A stretch of DNA of 64,000 nt. Origin: Nocardia puris. GTDB lineage: Bacteria > Actinomycetota > Actinomycetes > Mycobacteriales > Mycobacteriaceae. The stretch is from the NCBI RefSeq assembly GCF_003315035.1, contig NZ_QNRE01000002.1, positions 186,001 to 250,000 of the forward strand. Reading direction: 5' to 3'. The position numbers and the translations under genes are program-made. This document shows, piece after piece, positions 50,612 to 61,977 of the stretch; the stretch's first letter is position 1; each line of letters starts with the position of its first letter. The notes beneath the pieces were generated by a model. The model was given only the letters and a program-made list of their open reading frames with translations. It did no database searches and was not told the origin of the DNA.

Positions 50612-51989
50612 GGCGGGGCTCCCCGCCGGTGCGCACGGCCAGCTCCGCGGGCGAGACCGGGATCAGCCGCACGCGGTCGATGCGGCGGCCGTCCATGCGT
50701 TCGACCCGCGCGATCCACCCGCCCGCGCCGTCGCCCTCGTGGTGGGCGGGCTCGGGCAGCAGCACCTCGTCGCCGAGGCCGGGGATGCGGCCGAGCTGGG
50801 TGAGCACCAGGCCGCCGAGCGTCTCGTACTCGCCCTCGGGCGCGTCGTAGCCGGTGGCGCGCGACACCTCGTCGACGCGCAGCAGGCCGGAGCAGTCCCA
50901 GCCGTCGGCGACGCGGCGCACGTCCCGCTCCTCCTCGTCGTGCTCGTCGCGTACGTCGCCGAGGATCTCCTCGATGATGTCCTCCATGGTGAGCATCCCG
51001 GCGGTGCCGCCGTATTCGTCCACCACCAGCGCGACCTGCATGCCGTCGGCGCGCACGCGCTCGAGCACCGCGTCGCCGTCCAGGCTGGCCGGCACGATCG
51101 GCACCGGTTTGGCCAGAAAATGCAGGGGCACGCGCCGGCGCACCGCCGCCGGATGGGTGAATGCCTGTTTGACGTGCACCACGCCGAGCGTGTTGTCCAG
51201 ATCGCCGTCGATAACGGGGAACCGGGAGAAACCGGTGCGACTCGCGGCGGCGAGCAGGTCGCCGATGGTGTCGGACCGGTCGAGGGCTTCGATCTTCACC
51301 CGCGGTGTCATGAGCTCCTCGGCGGTGCGCTCGCCGAACTGCAAGGACCGGTCCACGATCAGCGCGGTGCGCTGGTCGAGCGCGCCGCGCTGCGCGGAGG
51401 TGCGCACCAGCGAGCCGAGTTCCTGCGGGGAGCGCGCCGAACGCAGCTCCTCGGTGGGTTCCACGCCCAGTCGGCGCACCGCCCAGTTCGCGGTGCCGTT
51501 GAGGAAGTGGATCATCCCTTTGAACACCACCGAGAACGCGACCATCGGGCCCGCCGTGGTGCGTGCGGTCGCCATCGGCTCGGCGATCGCGATGTTCTTG
51601 GGCACCAGTTCGCCGTAGATCATCGACAGCGAGGTGGCCAGTACGAGCGCCAGCGCCAGCGCCACGCCGGTGGCGGCGCCCGTGCCCAGCCCGACGGCCG
51701 CCAGCGGCGGGGTGAACAGGCGCGCGAGCACGGGTTCGGCGATATAGCCGGTGATCAGCGTGGTGATGGTGATGCCGAGTTGGGCGCCGGAGAGCTGGAA
51801 CGAGAGCGTGCGGTGCGCGCGGCGCACCATGCGGGCGCGCACGTCGCCCTCGCGGGCGTGCGCCTCGACGGTGCTGCGTTCCAGTGCGGTGAGCGAGAAT
51901 TCGGCCGCCACGAACAGCGCGGTGCCCGCAGTGAGCGCGACGAAGCCGACCAGGCTGAGCACGGTGAGGACGGTGGACACGCCGGTCAC
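50604..51989 (-). CDS. CNNM/CorC-HlyC family membrane protein (long form)
   Basis: A 461-residue paralogue of the next gene: N-terminal DUF21 domain ('[19 protein letters not shown]', '[19 protein letters not shown]'), CBS pair with '[35 protein letters not shown]' and a C-terminal CorC_HlyC domain ('[35 protein letters not shown]'). It corresponds to Rv1842c. GTG 51989 is chosen because the conserved membrane segment begins just after. The two gene products probably work together, as in other actinobacteria. Confidence 0.86.
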   Translation of the reverse strand: MTGVSTVLTVLSLVGFVALTAGTALFVAAEFSLTALERSTVEAHAREGDVRARMVRRAHRTLSFQLSGAQLGITITTLITGYIAEPVLARLFTPPLAAVGLGTGAATGVALALALVLATSLSMIYGELVPKNIAIAEPMATARTTAGPMVAFSVVFKGMIHFLNGTANWAVRRLGVEPTEELRSARSPQELGSLVRTSAQRGALDQRTALIVDRSLQFGERTAEELMTPRVKIEALDRSDTIGDLLAAASRTGFSRFPVIDGDLDNTLGVVHVKQAFTHPAAVRRRVPLHFLAKPVPIVPASLDGDAVLERVRADGMQVALVVDEYGGTAGMLTMEDIIEEILGDVRDEHDEEERDVRRVADGWDCSGLLRVDEVSRATGYDAPEGEYETLGGLVLTQLGRIPGLGDEVLLPEPAHHEGDGAGGWIARVERMDGRRIDRVRLIPVSPAELAVRTGGEPRHG

Positions 51990-52138
51990 CGCCCCTGAAT
52001 CGCACAGGGAGAGCCACAACGGCGGCGGCGCGCGGCGAGAAGGAAGGCGCCGGGTCGGTCACCCGGCTCGGTAGAGGAGCCCTCCTGAGCGGCGCCCTCG
52101 GACGCGGGTGACAACGGGGTCCTTTCGGCGTGCGGGAA

Positions 52139-52164
52139 CGGTTGCCGGACACCGCCGGCAACCG
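52139..52164 (-). terminator. Hairpin 1 of a double terminator after guaB1
   Basis: 10-bp perfect stem (52139-52148 with 52155-52164, CGGTTGCCGG). It lies 47-72 bp after the guaB1 stop in its direction of transcription, directly behind hairpin 2. Confidence 0.6.
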
Positions 52165-52171
52165 TCATGTT

Positions 52172-52203
52172 ACCGGCCCGCGCACTCGCTCGCGCGGGCC
52201 GGT
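52172..52203 (-). terminator. Hairpin 2 of a double terminator after guaB1
   Basis: 12-bp perfect stem, 52172-52183 (ACCGGCCCGCGC) with 52192-52203, loop ACTCGCTC, 8-39 bp after the guaB1 stop at 52211 on the minus strand. The two hairpins in series are unusual and would isolate guaB1 from the CorC pair. Confidence 0.7.
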
Positions 52204-52210
52204 GGCGCGC

Positions 52211-54148
<1,938 letters not shown>

Positions 54149-55000
54149 TCACTCCTCGGCTTGGGCGCGGGAGAGGCGGATTGTGGTGGCGCACATGATG
54201 ATTACGGCGCTGACGGTGATCGCGAGCCCGAGGGTGTCGGTGCGGAGGTGTTCGCCGAGGACGGTGAGGCCGAGGAAGGCGGCGGCCATGGGTTCGGCGA
54301 TGGTGGCGGCCGGCAGGGAGGAGGCGAGGGGGCCCGCCTGGTAGGCGCGCTGGCTGAGGTAGAGGCCGACGGCGCCGGCGAGCACCAGCGCCCAGGTCTG
54401 CCAGCTGGTGACGACGGTGCCGATGCCCTCGGTGAACAGGTCGGTGACGTGGGTGGTGAGGGCGGCGGCGATGCCGAAGAGCGCACCGCTCGCCGCGCCG
54501 AGCAGCAGCGCCTTGCGGCCCGGCGCGGCGGACGTGCGGGCCAGGACTGTCGCCGCCGCGACCAGCGCCAGCAGCACGGTGAAGGGAACGATCCAGTGCG
54601 CGGCCGCCGCCGTGGTCTCACCCGCCGACGGGTTGCCCACCACGAGGAAGCACACCAGCGCCGCGACCAGCGCCAGCGCGGCGGCCCAGGTGCGCGCGTC
54701 GATGCGGGTGCCGTTGAGCCAGGCGGCGAGCGGCAGCGCGAAAACCAAGGCGCTCACCAGGATCGGCTGCACGAGCAGCACGGTTCCGAAGGCGAGCGCC
54801 GCGACCTGCATGCCGTAGCCGCCGGCGTCCCCGACGATGCCCGCCCACCACCGCGGACTGCGCAGCAGCCCCCGCACCAGCGACGCCTCGCCCGGCACGG
54901 CCGCAGCCGCCCGCTGCTGCGTCACCGACGCGACCGCGAACAGCGCCGCGGCCAGCAGGGCGAACACGACGGCGAGAGCGGGATCGTGCGGCACGTGCAC
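54149..55000 (-). CDS. DMT-superfamily (EamA-like) permease
   Basis: A 283-residue protein with about ten hydrophobic segments, N-terminal 'ALAVVFALLAAALFAVASVTQQRAAAAV'. The second half has 'VLAGAVGLYLSQRAYQAGPLASSLPAATIAEPMAAAFLGLTVLGEHLRTDTLGL', typical of drug/metabolite transporters with two EamA-like halves. Start GTG 55000 or 54994; a longer start at 55048 is possible. The substrate is not predictable. It sits at the guaB1 synteny break. Confidence 0.78.
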   Translation of the reverse strand: MHVPHDPALAVVFALLAAALFAVASVTQQRAAAAVPGEASLVRGLLRSPRWWAGIVGDAGGYGMQVAALAFGTVLLVQPILVSALVFALPLAAWLNGTRIDARTWAAALALVAALVCFLVVGNPSAGETTAAAAHWIVPFTVLLALVAAATVLARTSAAPGRKALLLGAASGALFGIAAALTTHVTDLFTEGIGTVVTSWQTWALVLAGAVGLYLSQRAYQAGPLASSLPAATIAEPMAAAFLGLTVLGEHLRTDTLGLAITVSAVIIMCATTIRLSRAQAEE

Positions 55001-55048
55001 CAGTTTGCTACCGGATAGCGCCCCCGCGACACGCCGCGCGCCGAACAC

Positions 55049-55509
55049 GGACTCCTACCGTGCATCCCGGGCGTGTCGCGAAGGCGGCGGGGCGCACCTG
55101 GAGTGCGGCACGGCCCCGCACGAGCGCCGGATCACGCTGCGGGGGAGTGCGGAGGAGGTGGCCGCCCATTGTCGGCCGCGCCGCGGAGTACCCACCGTGA
55201 TACCCGCAGACCACGGAGAGCCGGTGCTGATTCGGACACCCAATGCGCCGAACGGTCCGCGCAAAGGTGCCCCGTTTCGCGCGCCGCGGTGGTCCGCGTC
55301 CGGAGCCTCGCGGACTCGCCTCGGTGGTCCACTTGCCCCGGTCGGATACGACCCGGAGCCCCGCAGCGCCGTGGTCCAGGTGTTCGTCTCGGCCTCGGAA
55401 CGACACCGGCCAGGCCCCACACGTCGATTCCAACTCGCTGCCGGCGGGCGCATATCGATCGCGGGTCAGCTCCTGCGGCTGGACCGGGCCCCGAGCGGTT
55501 GGCCTCCAG
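55049..55509. other. Intergenic region before the minisatellite, no gene
   Basis: GC-rich sequence after the DMT gene start, without ribosome sites or domain-like frames. Several open frames exist on both strands only because stop codons are rare at this composition. The repeat array starts just after it. Confidence 0.6.
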
Positions 55510-55790
55510 CTCAGTTCGTGTGGCTTGGACTGGGCCCGCGAGGTTGTGCCGAGCTCAGCTCGTGCGGCCTGGACTCAGCCCGAGTGGCTGGACTCGGCTC
55601 GCGCGGCGCGGACCCGGACTGCACGGCCCCGGCCCGCGCGGTGGGGACCCAGCCCGGGAGGCTGGGCCCCAGCTCAGCTCGTGCTGCCCGGACTCAGCTC
55701 GAGCGGCTGGCCCAGATCGCGTGGCCCGGACACGGCCCGCACAGTTGGGACCCAGCTGCTGCCCGAACTCAGCTCGCGCGACGGCGGGAC
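55510..55790. repeat. Degenerate tandem repeat (about 20-21 bp unit)
   Basis: About twelve to fourteen drifting copies of a unit near CTCAGCYCGNGYGGCYYGGA run from about 55510 to the last codons of the helicase gene. Clear copies begin at 55554, 55676, 55692 and 55768, and recurring blocks are CTCAGCTCG, GGACTCAGC and GGACCCAG. The final copy supplies the TGA stop of the DEAD-box helicase gene (55769-55771). The array reads open in several frames on the plus strand. Confidence 0.7.
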
Positions 55791-57298
55791 GCCGAGGCGG
55801 TGTGGCGCCTACCGCCCCCATCGCGCGACGCCACACGCGAGGCGCCCGGCGCACCCTCGGCCCGGCGAGCGGAGCGACGGGCGGGAGACGCGGCGTGCGC
55901 GCCGTCGCGGGACGTGGCCGTCTCGGAGCGGGTGCGGGTTCCCGCCGCGCCCTCGGTGCGCCGGCCGGATTCGCGCCTGCGCGGGGAATCCGTTGCGTGA
56001 CGGGTGGATTCGGCGGCGCGCTGCGCCGAACGCGGACCACGCCCGCGACCACCGCTGCGGCCGGGGGTCTGGGTGCGCGACGGCGCGGTGGGCGCGGGTG
56101 CGGTGGGGGCCGGGACCGCGACGCCGGACGGTTCCCGCGCGCCGGTGATCGCGGCGAGCCGGGGATCGCCGGGCCGGATGTCGACACCGGAGATGTCGAC
56201 GCCCGCCTTGCGCGTCATCTTCTCCACGTCGGCGCGCTCGTCCTCGGTGACCAGAGTGACGACCACGCCGTCCTCACCGGCGCGCGCGGTGCGACCGGCG
56301 CGGTGCAGGTAGGCCTTGGATTCGGCGGGCGGGTCGGCGTGCACCACGAGGGAGATGCCGTCGACGTGGATCCCGCGCGCCGCGACGTCGGTGGTGACCA
56401 GCACGGGGACCGAGCCGTCGGCGAACGCGGCCAGCGTGCGGGTGCGGTTGTTCTGCGCCTTGCCGCCGTGCAGCGCGCCCGCGGCCACACCGGAGGCGCG
56501 CAACTGCTTCGCGAGCCGGTCGGCGCCGTGCTTGGTGCGCACGAACAGGATCGTCAGCCCGTCGCGCGCCGCGATCCGCTCCAGCACGGCCCGCTTGTCG
56601 GCCTTGCGGACGAACAGCAGGTGGTGGGTCATGGTCGACACCGAGGCCGAGGGCGGCGCGGTGGAGTGGGTGACCGGCGAACGCAGGTAGCGCTTGACGA
56701 GCTTGTCGACCTCGCCGTCCAGCGTGGCCGAGAACAGCAGGCGCTGACCGTCTTTGGGCGTGCGGTCGAGCAGTTTGACGACCTGGGGCAGGAAGCCCAT
56801 ATCGGCCATGTGATCGGCCTCGTCGAGGGCGGTGATCCGCACGTCGCTGAGGTCGGCGCTGCCTTGCAGGATCAGGTCCTGGAGGCGGCCCGGGGTGGCG
56901 ATGAGCAGGTCGACGCCGCGCGCCAGGCGGTCGGCCTGGCGCTTGATCGGCGCACCGCCCACCACCGAGGCCACGCGCAGCCCGAGGGCCAGCGCGGGCT
57001 CGTCGAGCGCGCGCTCGATCTGGGTGGCCAGTTCGCGGGTGGGCACGAGCACCAGCCCGCGGGGGCGCCGCGGCTTGGCGGGATTGCCCGCGAGGCGCAC
57101 CAGCATGGGCAGCCCGAAAGCGAGGGTCTTCCCGGACCCGGTCGGACCGCGGCCGAGCACGTCCTTGCCCGCGAGGGCGTCCGGCACGGTCGCGGCCTGG
57201 ATCGGGAACGGGGCGTCGATGCCGGCGTTGCGCAAGGCCTGGACGAGGGGGACGGGCAGACCCAGATCCGCGAAGGTGACGGTGGGCGAGGAGGTCAA
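55769..57298 (-). CDS. DEAD-box RNA helicase with long basic C-terminal tail
   Basis: A 509-residue helicase: Q motif 'APFPIQAATV', motif I GPTGSGKT, 'LVPTRELATQI', DEAD motif LDEADHM, SAT, 'LVTTDVAARGIHVDGI' and '[10 protein letters not shown]'. The two RecA domains end near residue 370. The last 120 residues are disordered, Arg/Ser/Gly-rich, with few stop-prone codons, typical of RNA-binding tails. It unwinds RNA in ribosome assembly or decay. TTG 57298 is preceded by GAAAGG and is needed to keep the conserved N-terminus. The stop codon lies in a minisatellite repeat. Confidence 0.88.
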   Translation of the reverse strand: MTSSPTVTFADLGLPVPLVQALRNAGIDAPFPIQAATVPDALAGKDVLGRGPTGSGKTLAFGLPMLVRLAGNPAKPRRPRGLVLVPTRELATQIERALDEPALALGLRVASVVGGAPIKRQADRLARGVDLLIATPGRLQDLILQGSADLSDVRITALDEADHMADMGFLPQVVKLLDRTPKDGQRLLFSATLDGEVDKLVKRYLRSPVTHSTAPPSASVSTMTHHLLFVRKADKRAVLERIAARDGLTILFVRTKHGADRLAKQLRASGVAAGALHGGKAQNNRTRTLAAFADGSVPVLVTTDVAARGIHVDGISLVVHADPPAESKAYLHRAGRTARAGEDGVVVTLVTEDERADVEKMTRKAGVDISGVDIRPGDPRLAAITGAREPSGVAVPAPTAPAPTAPSRTQTPGRSGGRGRGPRSAQRAAESTRHATDSPRRRESGRRTEGAAGTRTRSETATSRDGAHAASPARRSARRAEGAPGASRVASRDGGGRRHTASASRRRAS

Positions 57299-57397
57299 GT
57301 GGTGCCTTTCGACGAGGTGCGCGCATCCCTGCGCGGCAACCCCGAGGCGGGGTCGAGCGAAGAAGCGCCCGAACGGGTGCCCGGCGGCGACGCCGGG

Positions 57398-58339
57398 TCA
57401 GTAGTGGCGGAACAGCCGACTGAGTTCGACCAGCCAGGGTACCGCGACAGCGAGGGTCGGAACCACCAGGATGGCGACCGAACCGAGATACGCGGCCGCC
57501 GCGATGCGGATATCACCGACGCGTCCGCTGAGACGCTGGATACGGATCAGGGTGGTCGGCCCGCCCGCGGCGAGCGCACCCTGCGGCGCTGTCGACTTGG
57601 CACACGCTACCAGGGCGCGGGCCAGCGGCTTGGGTCCGGTGACCTTGACGGCCGAATCGTCGGCGAGCAGTTCTATGAGCAATTTCACCGAACCGAGCGC
57701 CGCCTTGCTGCGGACCACGCGCGGGAACGCCTCGTGCACGGCGGTGAACGCCTCGAGCACGAGGTCGTGGCGGGCGCGCAGATGCGAGCGCTCGTGGCTG
57801 ACGATGGCGGTGATCTCGGCGTCGTCCAGATTGGTGAGCGTGCCCTCGCTGAGCACGACGCGCTGGCGCAGCCCGGGCAGGCAGTAGGCGATGGGTTCGG
57901 TGGCCGCCAGCACGCGGATGTCGTTGGCGCGCCTGCGCGGGCCGCTCTGGTCCAGCAGGTCGACCAGCATGCGGTGGCGGGCGCGGCGGCGGCGGGTGTG
58001 CACGCCGACGCGGATCACCGAGAAGATCAGGCGCGCGCCGATGAACAGGGTGAGCGCGAAGACCGTGACGTAGGCGATCCAGAGCGGGAGACCGAGTGCG
58101 TCGATCTCGCTGGTGGGGGAGGTGGTCGGCCGTCCGTCGGGGCCGGGGACCAGCAGCAGCGAGGCGATGGCCAATCCGGAACCGAAGGCGCTCAGCACGG
58201 CGGCGAGCGCGATGGCCTGCCACAGCACGAGGGCGGCGCGGGGGGTCCGGTACGGCCATTCGGCACGGCTGAGCAACGCGGGTGCGGGCCCCGCGAGAAG
58301 CAGCGCGAGACCGGCGAAGACCGGCGCTGTTGCGTTCAT
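57398..58339 (-). CDS. M56-family zinc metallopeptidase (BlaR1-like, Rv1845c)
   Basis: A 313-residue membrane protein with several hydrophobic segments (about 5-25, 40-65, 88-112, 285-305) and the peptidase motif HERSH (His182, Glu183, His186) between segments 3 and 4. The family includes BlaR1/MecR1, but there is no penicillin-binding sensor domain, as in Rv1845c. It sits downstream of the blaI gene and is presumably the protease that inactivates BlaI. It starts at ATG 58339. The stop is 99 bp before the helicase TTG. Confidence 0.87.
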   Translation of the reverse strand: MNATAPVFAGLALLLAGPAPALLSRAEWPYRTPRAALVLWQAIALAAVLSAFGSGLAIASLLLVPGPDGRPTTSPTSEIDALGLPLWIAYVTVFALTLFIGARLIFSVIRVGVHTRRRRARHRMLVDLLDQSGPRRRANDIRVLAATEPIAYCLPGLRQRVVLSEGTLTNLDDAEITAIVSHERSHLRARHDLVLEAFTAVHEAFPRVVRSKAALGSVKLLIELLADDSAVKVTGPKPLARALVACAKSTAPQGALAAGGPTTLIRIQRLSGRVGDIRIAAAAYLGSVAILVVPTLAVAVPWLVELSRLFRHY

Positions 58340-58418
58340 CGACTCAGCTCACTGCGTTGTGGGACCGGTGCCTCACGGCTCTGTGAGACCCCGGGGGCCG
58401 TCCTGGCCGCCCCCGATA

Positions 58419-58811
58419 CTACTTGGGCGGCGGCTGGTCGCCGTCGGACGCCTCGAGCTTGGCGAGTGCCTCGCGTAGCGCGTCCGCTTCGTCGGGTCCG
58501 ACCTGCTCCACGAAATGCACCAGGGCCGCGGCGCGGCTGCCCTTCTCCTCCGCCTGTTGCAGCGCGTCGAACATGAGCGAGGCCACCAGCTCGTCGCGGG
58601 TGTGCACGGGCGCGTAGCGATGCGCGCGGTCGTCGCGCCGCTGGACCACGAGGTTCTTCTTGGCCAGCCGTTGCAACACGGTCATCACCGTGGTGTACGC
58701 GAGTTCGCGGCGTGCGGCGAGTGCTTCGTGCACCTGCCGGACGGTCTGCGGTTCGTCGCTCGACCACAACTGGTCCATGACCGCTTTCTCGAGTTCACCG
58801 AGTCCTGCCAT
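58419..58811 (-). CDS. blaI: BlaI/MecI-family repressor (Rv1846c)
   Basis: A 130-residue winged-helix repressor: 'LGELEKAVMDQLWSSDEPQTVRQVHEALAARRELAYTTVMTVLQRLAKKNLVVQRRDDRAHRYAP' is typical. The C-terminal helices (about 85-125) dimerise. In M. tuberculosis BlaI represses blaC, its own operon and atp genes, and is released when beta-lactams act through the Rv1845c peptidase. ATG 58811. A matching operator lies at 58846-58862, and the M56 gene is downstream (stop-to-start gap 79 bp). Confidence 0.9.
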   Translation of the reverse strand: MAGLGELEKAVMDQLWSSDEPQTVRQVHEALAARRELAYTTVMTVLQRLAKKNLVVQRRDDRAHRYAPVHTRDELVASLMFDALQQAEEKGSRAAALVHFVEQVGPDEADALREALAKLEASDGDQPPPK

Positions 58812-58845
58812 CCCTCAAGCTTACGGACCCAACGACACAAATGCG

Positions 58846-58862
58846 TACTACACCTTGTCGTA
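58846..58862 (-). promoter_or_regulatory. Candidate BlaI operator
   Basis: TAC-TAC-N5-GTC-GTA (58846-58862) is an inverted repeat of TACKAC arms, about 35 bp before the blaI start. It overlaps the stop codon of the upstream ABC ATPase gene (TAG at 58848-58850), so a protein bound here would touch both. Identity as a BlaI site is inferred from position and symmetry. Confidence 0.6.
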
Positions 58863-59744
58863 ACTGTCCGGTAGCTGTGTGGCGTTCGTCATACCCGGGG
58901 TCGCGGCGGTATCGGGCCCGCCCGGCCGGTCGCGCACATGCCGTGCGCCGATGGGCACGATCATGGGCCGCCCGGACATCGGGTCCTCGAGCACGGTGGC
59001 CTCCAGCCCGAACACCTCCAGCAGCAGTTCGGCGCTGACGATGGCGGCCGGGCCGCCCTTGGCGACGATCCGACCGTCGCGCATGACGATGAGCTCGTCG
59101 CTGTAGCGGATGGCGAGGTTCAGATCGTGCAGCACCATCACGACGGTGCGGCCGAGATCCGCGTGCAGCCGGTCGACCAGGTCGAGCACCTCGAGCGAAT
59201 GCGCCAGGTCCAAATAGGTGGTCGGCTCGTCCAGCAGCAGGATGTCGGTGCCCTGGGCCAGCGCCATGGAGATCCAGGCGCGCTGGCGCTGCCCGCCGGA
59301 CAGTTCGTCCAGCGCGCGGTCGGCCAGGTCGGCGATGCCGGTCTGGGTGAGCGCCTCGGTGACCTCGGACTCGTCGGAGTCCGACCATTGCCGCAACCAC
59401 GACTGGTGCGGGTGGCGCCCGCGCGCCACCAGGTCGGCGACGGTGAGACCTTCGGGGGCCGCCGGGGTCTGCGGCAGCATGCCGATGACGCGCGCCACCT
59501 CTTTGGTCTTCATCGACGAGATCGCCTTGCCGTCCAGCACGACCGAGCCCTCCCTGGGGCGCAGCAGCCGGCCGAGCGAGCGCAGCATGGTGGATTTGCC
59601 GCAGCCGTTGGGCCCGATGACGGTGGTGATCACGCCCGGGGTGATGTCGACGCTGAGCCCGTCGACGATGACGCGCTCGCCGTAGCCGAGGGTGACGTTC
59701 TGCGCGGTGAGCTGATGCGCGGCGGCGGGGGTGGTGACGGTCAT
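58848..59744 (-). CDS. Iron-siderophore ABC importer ATPase (FecE/FepC-like)
   Basis: A 298-residue ATPase: 'TLGYGERVIVDGLSVDITPGVITTVIGPNGCGKSTMLRSLGRLL' carries the P-loop GPNGCGKST, and 'LSGGQRQRAWISMALAQGTDILLLDEPTTYLDL' is the FecE/FepC/BtuD-type signature and Walker B. A 45-residue C-terminal extension follows the typical end 'IVPIGARHV' and has no homology I can name. It overlaps the permease stop by 4 bp. With the two permeases it would import a ferric siderophore. Confidence 0.9.
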   Translation of the reverse strand: MTVTTPAAAHQLTAQNVTLGYGERVIVDGLSVDITPGVITTVIGPNGCGKSTMLRSLGRLLRPREGSVVLDGKAISSMKTKEVARVIGMLPQTPAAPEGLTVADLVARGRHPHQSWLRQWSDSDESEVTEALTQTGIADLADRALDELSGGQRQRAWISMALAQGTDILLLDEPTTYLDLAHSLEVLDLVDRLHADLGRTVVMVLHDLNLAIRYSDELIVMRDGRIVAKGGPAAIVSAELLLEVFGLEATVLEDPMSGRPMIVPIGARHVRDRPGGPDTAATPGMTNATQLPDSYDKV

Positions 59745-60856
59745 GACAGGGTCGCCTTCCGGTTCAGACGCACGAGCAGATACAGCAGGAACGGTCCGCC
59801 CATCACGGCGGTGACGATGCCGACGGGCAGCGCCGCCGGGAAGAGGGTGCGCGCGGCGGCATCGGCCCCGACCACCAGGATGGCGCCGATCAGCGCCGAG
59901 CCGATCAGCGGTTCGCCCGGGGTGCGCAGTACGCGGCGCGCGATCTGCGGCGCGGCCAGCGCGACGAACGCGATGGGCCCGGCGGCCGCCGTCGCCACCG
60001 AGGCCGCGATCACCGACGAGCCGATGAGGATGCCCTGCTGGGTCTGGATGCGCACGCCCAGCACGCGGGTGGTCTCGTCGCCGAGGCGCAGCGCGGCGAG
60101 CTGGCGGGCCGAGCCGATGGCGACGGCGGCCACGACCGCCAGCGCGATCGCGGCGGGCACCAGCTGCGTCGCGCCCGCCGAATTCAGCGACCCGTTCAGC
60201 CAGAGCTGGGCGCGGGCGGCGTCCTGCCAGGTGGCGCGGGTGAGGACCCAGTTGATGCCGGCCAGGGCGAGGGCGTTCACGCCGACGCCGATGAGGATCA
60301 GCCGCAGTCCGGTGGTGCCCCGCGCGCCGGACACGGTGCGCCCCCACGCCAGGACGTAGATCAGCGCGGCGGTGAGCAGGCCGCCAAGCAGCGCGGCCAG
60401 CGGTGCGCCGATGCTCGCGGCGAAACCGGTGGTGGCGCCGCCGCTGAGCACCAGCACCGCGACCGCGCCCAGGCTGGCGCCGGAGGTGATGCCGAGCATG
60501 TCGGGGCTGGCCAGCGGGTTGTGCAGGATCGACTGGGTGATCGCGCCCGCGAGCCCGAGCGCCGCGCCGACGACGACGGCGGTGAGCGCGCGGGGCAGCC
60601 GCGACTCCACGATGATGAACCGCTGCGCGCGCGAGCCGCCGCCACCGAGCACGTCCAGCACGCGCCCGAGCGGGATGTGCGTCTCGCCGACGGCGATGTC
60701 CACGCAGAACAGCAGGAACACCACCCCGACGAGCGCGAGTGTGATCGAAAACATGGTCGGCCGCAGCACCAGCGACACCGGACCGATGCGCAGGGCGGGG
60801 CGCACTCGTCGCACGGCGGCCGAATCCTCGGGCCCGGTCTTCACCAGAATGCTCAC
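59741..60856 (-). CDS. Iron-siderophore ABC permease 2 (FecCD family)
   Basis: A 371-residue protein with ten hydrophobic segments. The FecCD motifs 'RLPRALTAVVVGAALGLAGAITQSILHNPLASPDMLGITSGASLGAV' and 'TAAAGPIAFVALAAPQIARRVLRT' are complete. The N-terminal 30 residues are a cytoplasmic tail. It is the middle gene of the importer operon, ATGA-coupled to the ATPase and 40 bp after permease 1. No solute-binding protein gene is visible in this window. Confidence 0.9.
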   Translation of the reverse strand: MSILVKTGPEDSAAVRRVRPALRIGPVSLVLRPTMFSITLALVGVVFLLFCVDIAVGETHIPLGRVLDVLGGGGSRAQRFIIVESRLPRALTAVVVGAALGLAGAITQSILHNPLASPDMLGITSGASLGAVAVLVLSGGATTGFAASIGAPLAALLGGLLTAALIYVLAWGRTVSGARGTTGLRLILIGVGVNALALAGINWVLTRATWQDAARAQLWLNGSLNSAGATQLVPAAIALAVVAAVAIGSARQLAALRLGDETTRVLGVRIQTQQGILIGSSVIAASVATAAAGPIAFVALAAPQIARRVLRTPGEPLIGSALIGAILVVGADAAARTLFPAALPVGIVTAVMGGPFLLYLLVRLNRKATLS

Positions 60857-60896
60857 CGCGCGCCTCGCTCCCCGGCGCGGCCGTGTGTTCGGAATC

Positions 60897-61943
60897 TCAC
60901 AGGTTCACCAGCTTTCGACGGCGCACGAGCGCGAGGAAGAAAGGCGCGCCGAGGGCGGCGAGCATCACGCCGACCTGGAGTTCGCCCGGGCGGGCGACCA
61001 ACCGCCCCAGCGTATCGGCCAGGATCAGCAGCAACCCGCCGATGAGCCCGGAATACGGGACCAGCCAGCGGAAATCGGGCCCGGTGATCATCCGGGCGAT
61101 GTGCGGCACGATCAGGCCGAGGAAGGCGATGGGCCCGACCGCGGCGGTGGCCGCCCCGCACAGCAGCACCACGGCCGTGAAGCCCAGCGCGCGGCTGCGG
61201 CCGATATTGACGCCGAGCCCGCGGGCCACGTCGTCGCCGAGGCTGAGCAGGTTCAGGCCGGGCGCGGCGGCGACGGCGAGCAGCAGGCCGAGTCCGAGGA
61301 AGGGCAGCACCTGCCAGAACACCTGCGCGTCGCGTCCGGCGACGCTGCCGACCACCCAGAAGCGGTAGGTGTCCAGCGCGGTCGCGTCGGTGATGATGAT
61401 GGCGTTCGTCAAGGCCTGCAGAAACGCCGTCATGGCGGCGCCCGCCAGCACCAGGCTCAGCGGACTCGCCTTACCGCCGCCGATACTCGACGCCGCGAAC
61501 ACCGCGAGCCCGGCCAGCAGCGCGCCCGCGAAGGCGAACCAGATGTACTGCTCGGGCGAGGTGAACGCGAACAGGTACATGCTCAGCGCCGCCAGGAACG
61601 CCGCGCCGGAGTTGAGGCCGAGCAGGCCCGCGTCGGCCAGCGGATTGCGGGTGTAGCCCTGGATGAGCGCGCCGGTGATGCCCAGCGCCACGCCCGTGAC
61701 CAGCGCGAGGACGGTGCGCGGCAGGCGCAGCGAGCGCACGATCTGTTCCTCGGTCGTCACCGCCGGACAGGTGAACATCCCGTCGGAGCAGCTCAGGGCG
61801 TGGTCCAGCGATTCGAACACCACGGCGGGGGAGATCGCGCGGGTGCCGAGCGCGATGCTTGCCACGGTCGCCACCGCCAGGAAGGCGAACAGCAGCAGGA
61901 GGCCGGTCAGACGTCGCCGCCGCACGGTGCCAATCGAATTCAC
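60897..61943 (-). CDS. Iron-siderophore ABC permease 1 (FecCD family)
   Basis: A 348-residue FecCD permease, with 'RSLRLPRTVLALVTGVALGITGALIQGYTRNPLADAGLLGLNSGAAF' and 'TAAVGPIAFLGLIVPHIARMITGPDFR'. GTG 61943 is the conserved start ('VNSIGTVRRRRLTGLLLLFAFLAVATVA'); the frame open to 62048 runs over the IdeR box and is not coding. It is first in the operon, divergent from the gene at 62036, with the iron box in between. Confidence 0.9.
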   Translation of the reverse strand: MNSIGTVRRRRLTGLLLLFAFLAVATVASIALGTRAISPAVVFESLDHALSCSDGMFTCPAVTTEEQIVRSLRLPRTVLALVTGVALGITGALIQGYTRNPLADAGLLGLNSGAAFLAALSMYLFAFTSPEQYIWFAFAGALLAGLAVFAASSIGGGKASPLSLVLAGAAMTAFLQALTNAIIITDATALDTYRFWVVGSVAGRDAQVFWQVLPFLGLGLLLAVAAAPGLNLLSLGDDVARGLGVNIGRSRALGFTAVVLLCGAATAAVGPIAFLGLIVPHIARMITGPDFRWLVPYSGLIGGLLLILADTLGRLVARPGELQVGVMLAALGAPFFLALVRRRKLVNL

Positions 61944-61977
61944 GGCGACGAAGTTACTCCCGGCTCGGGTTGCTAGG

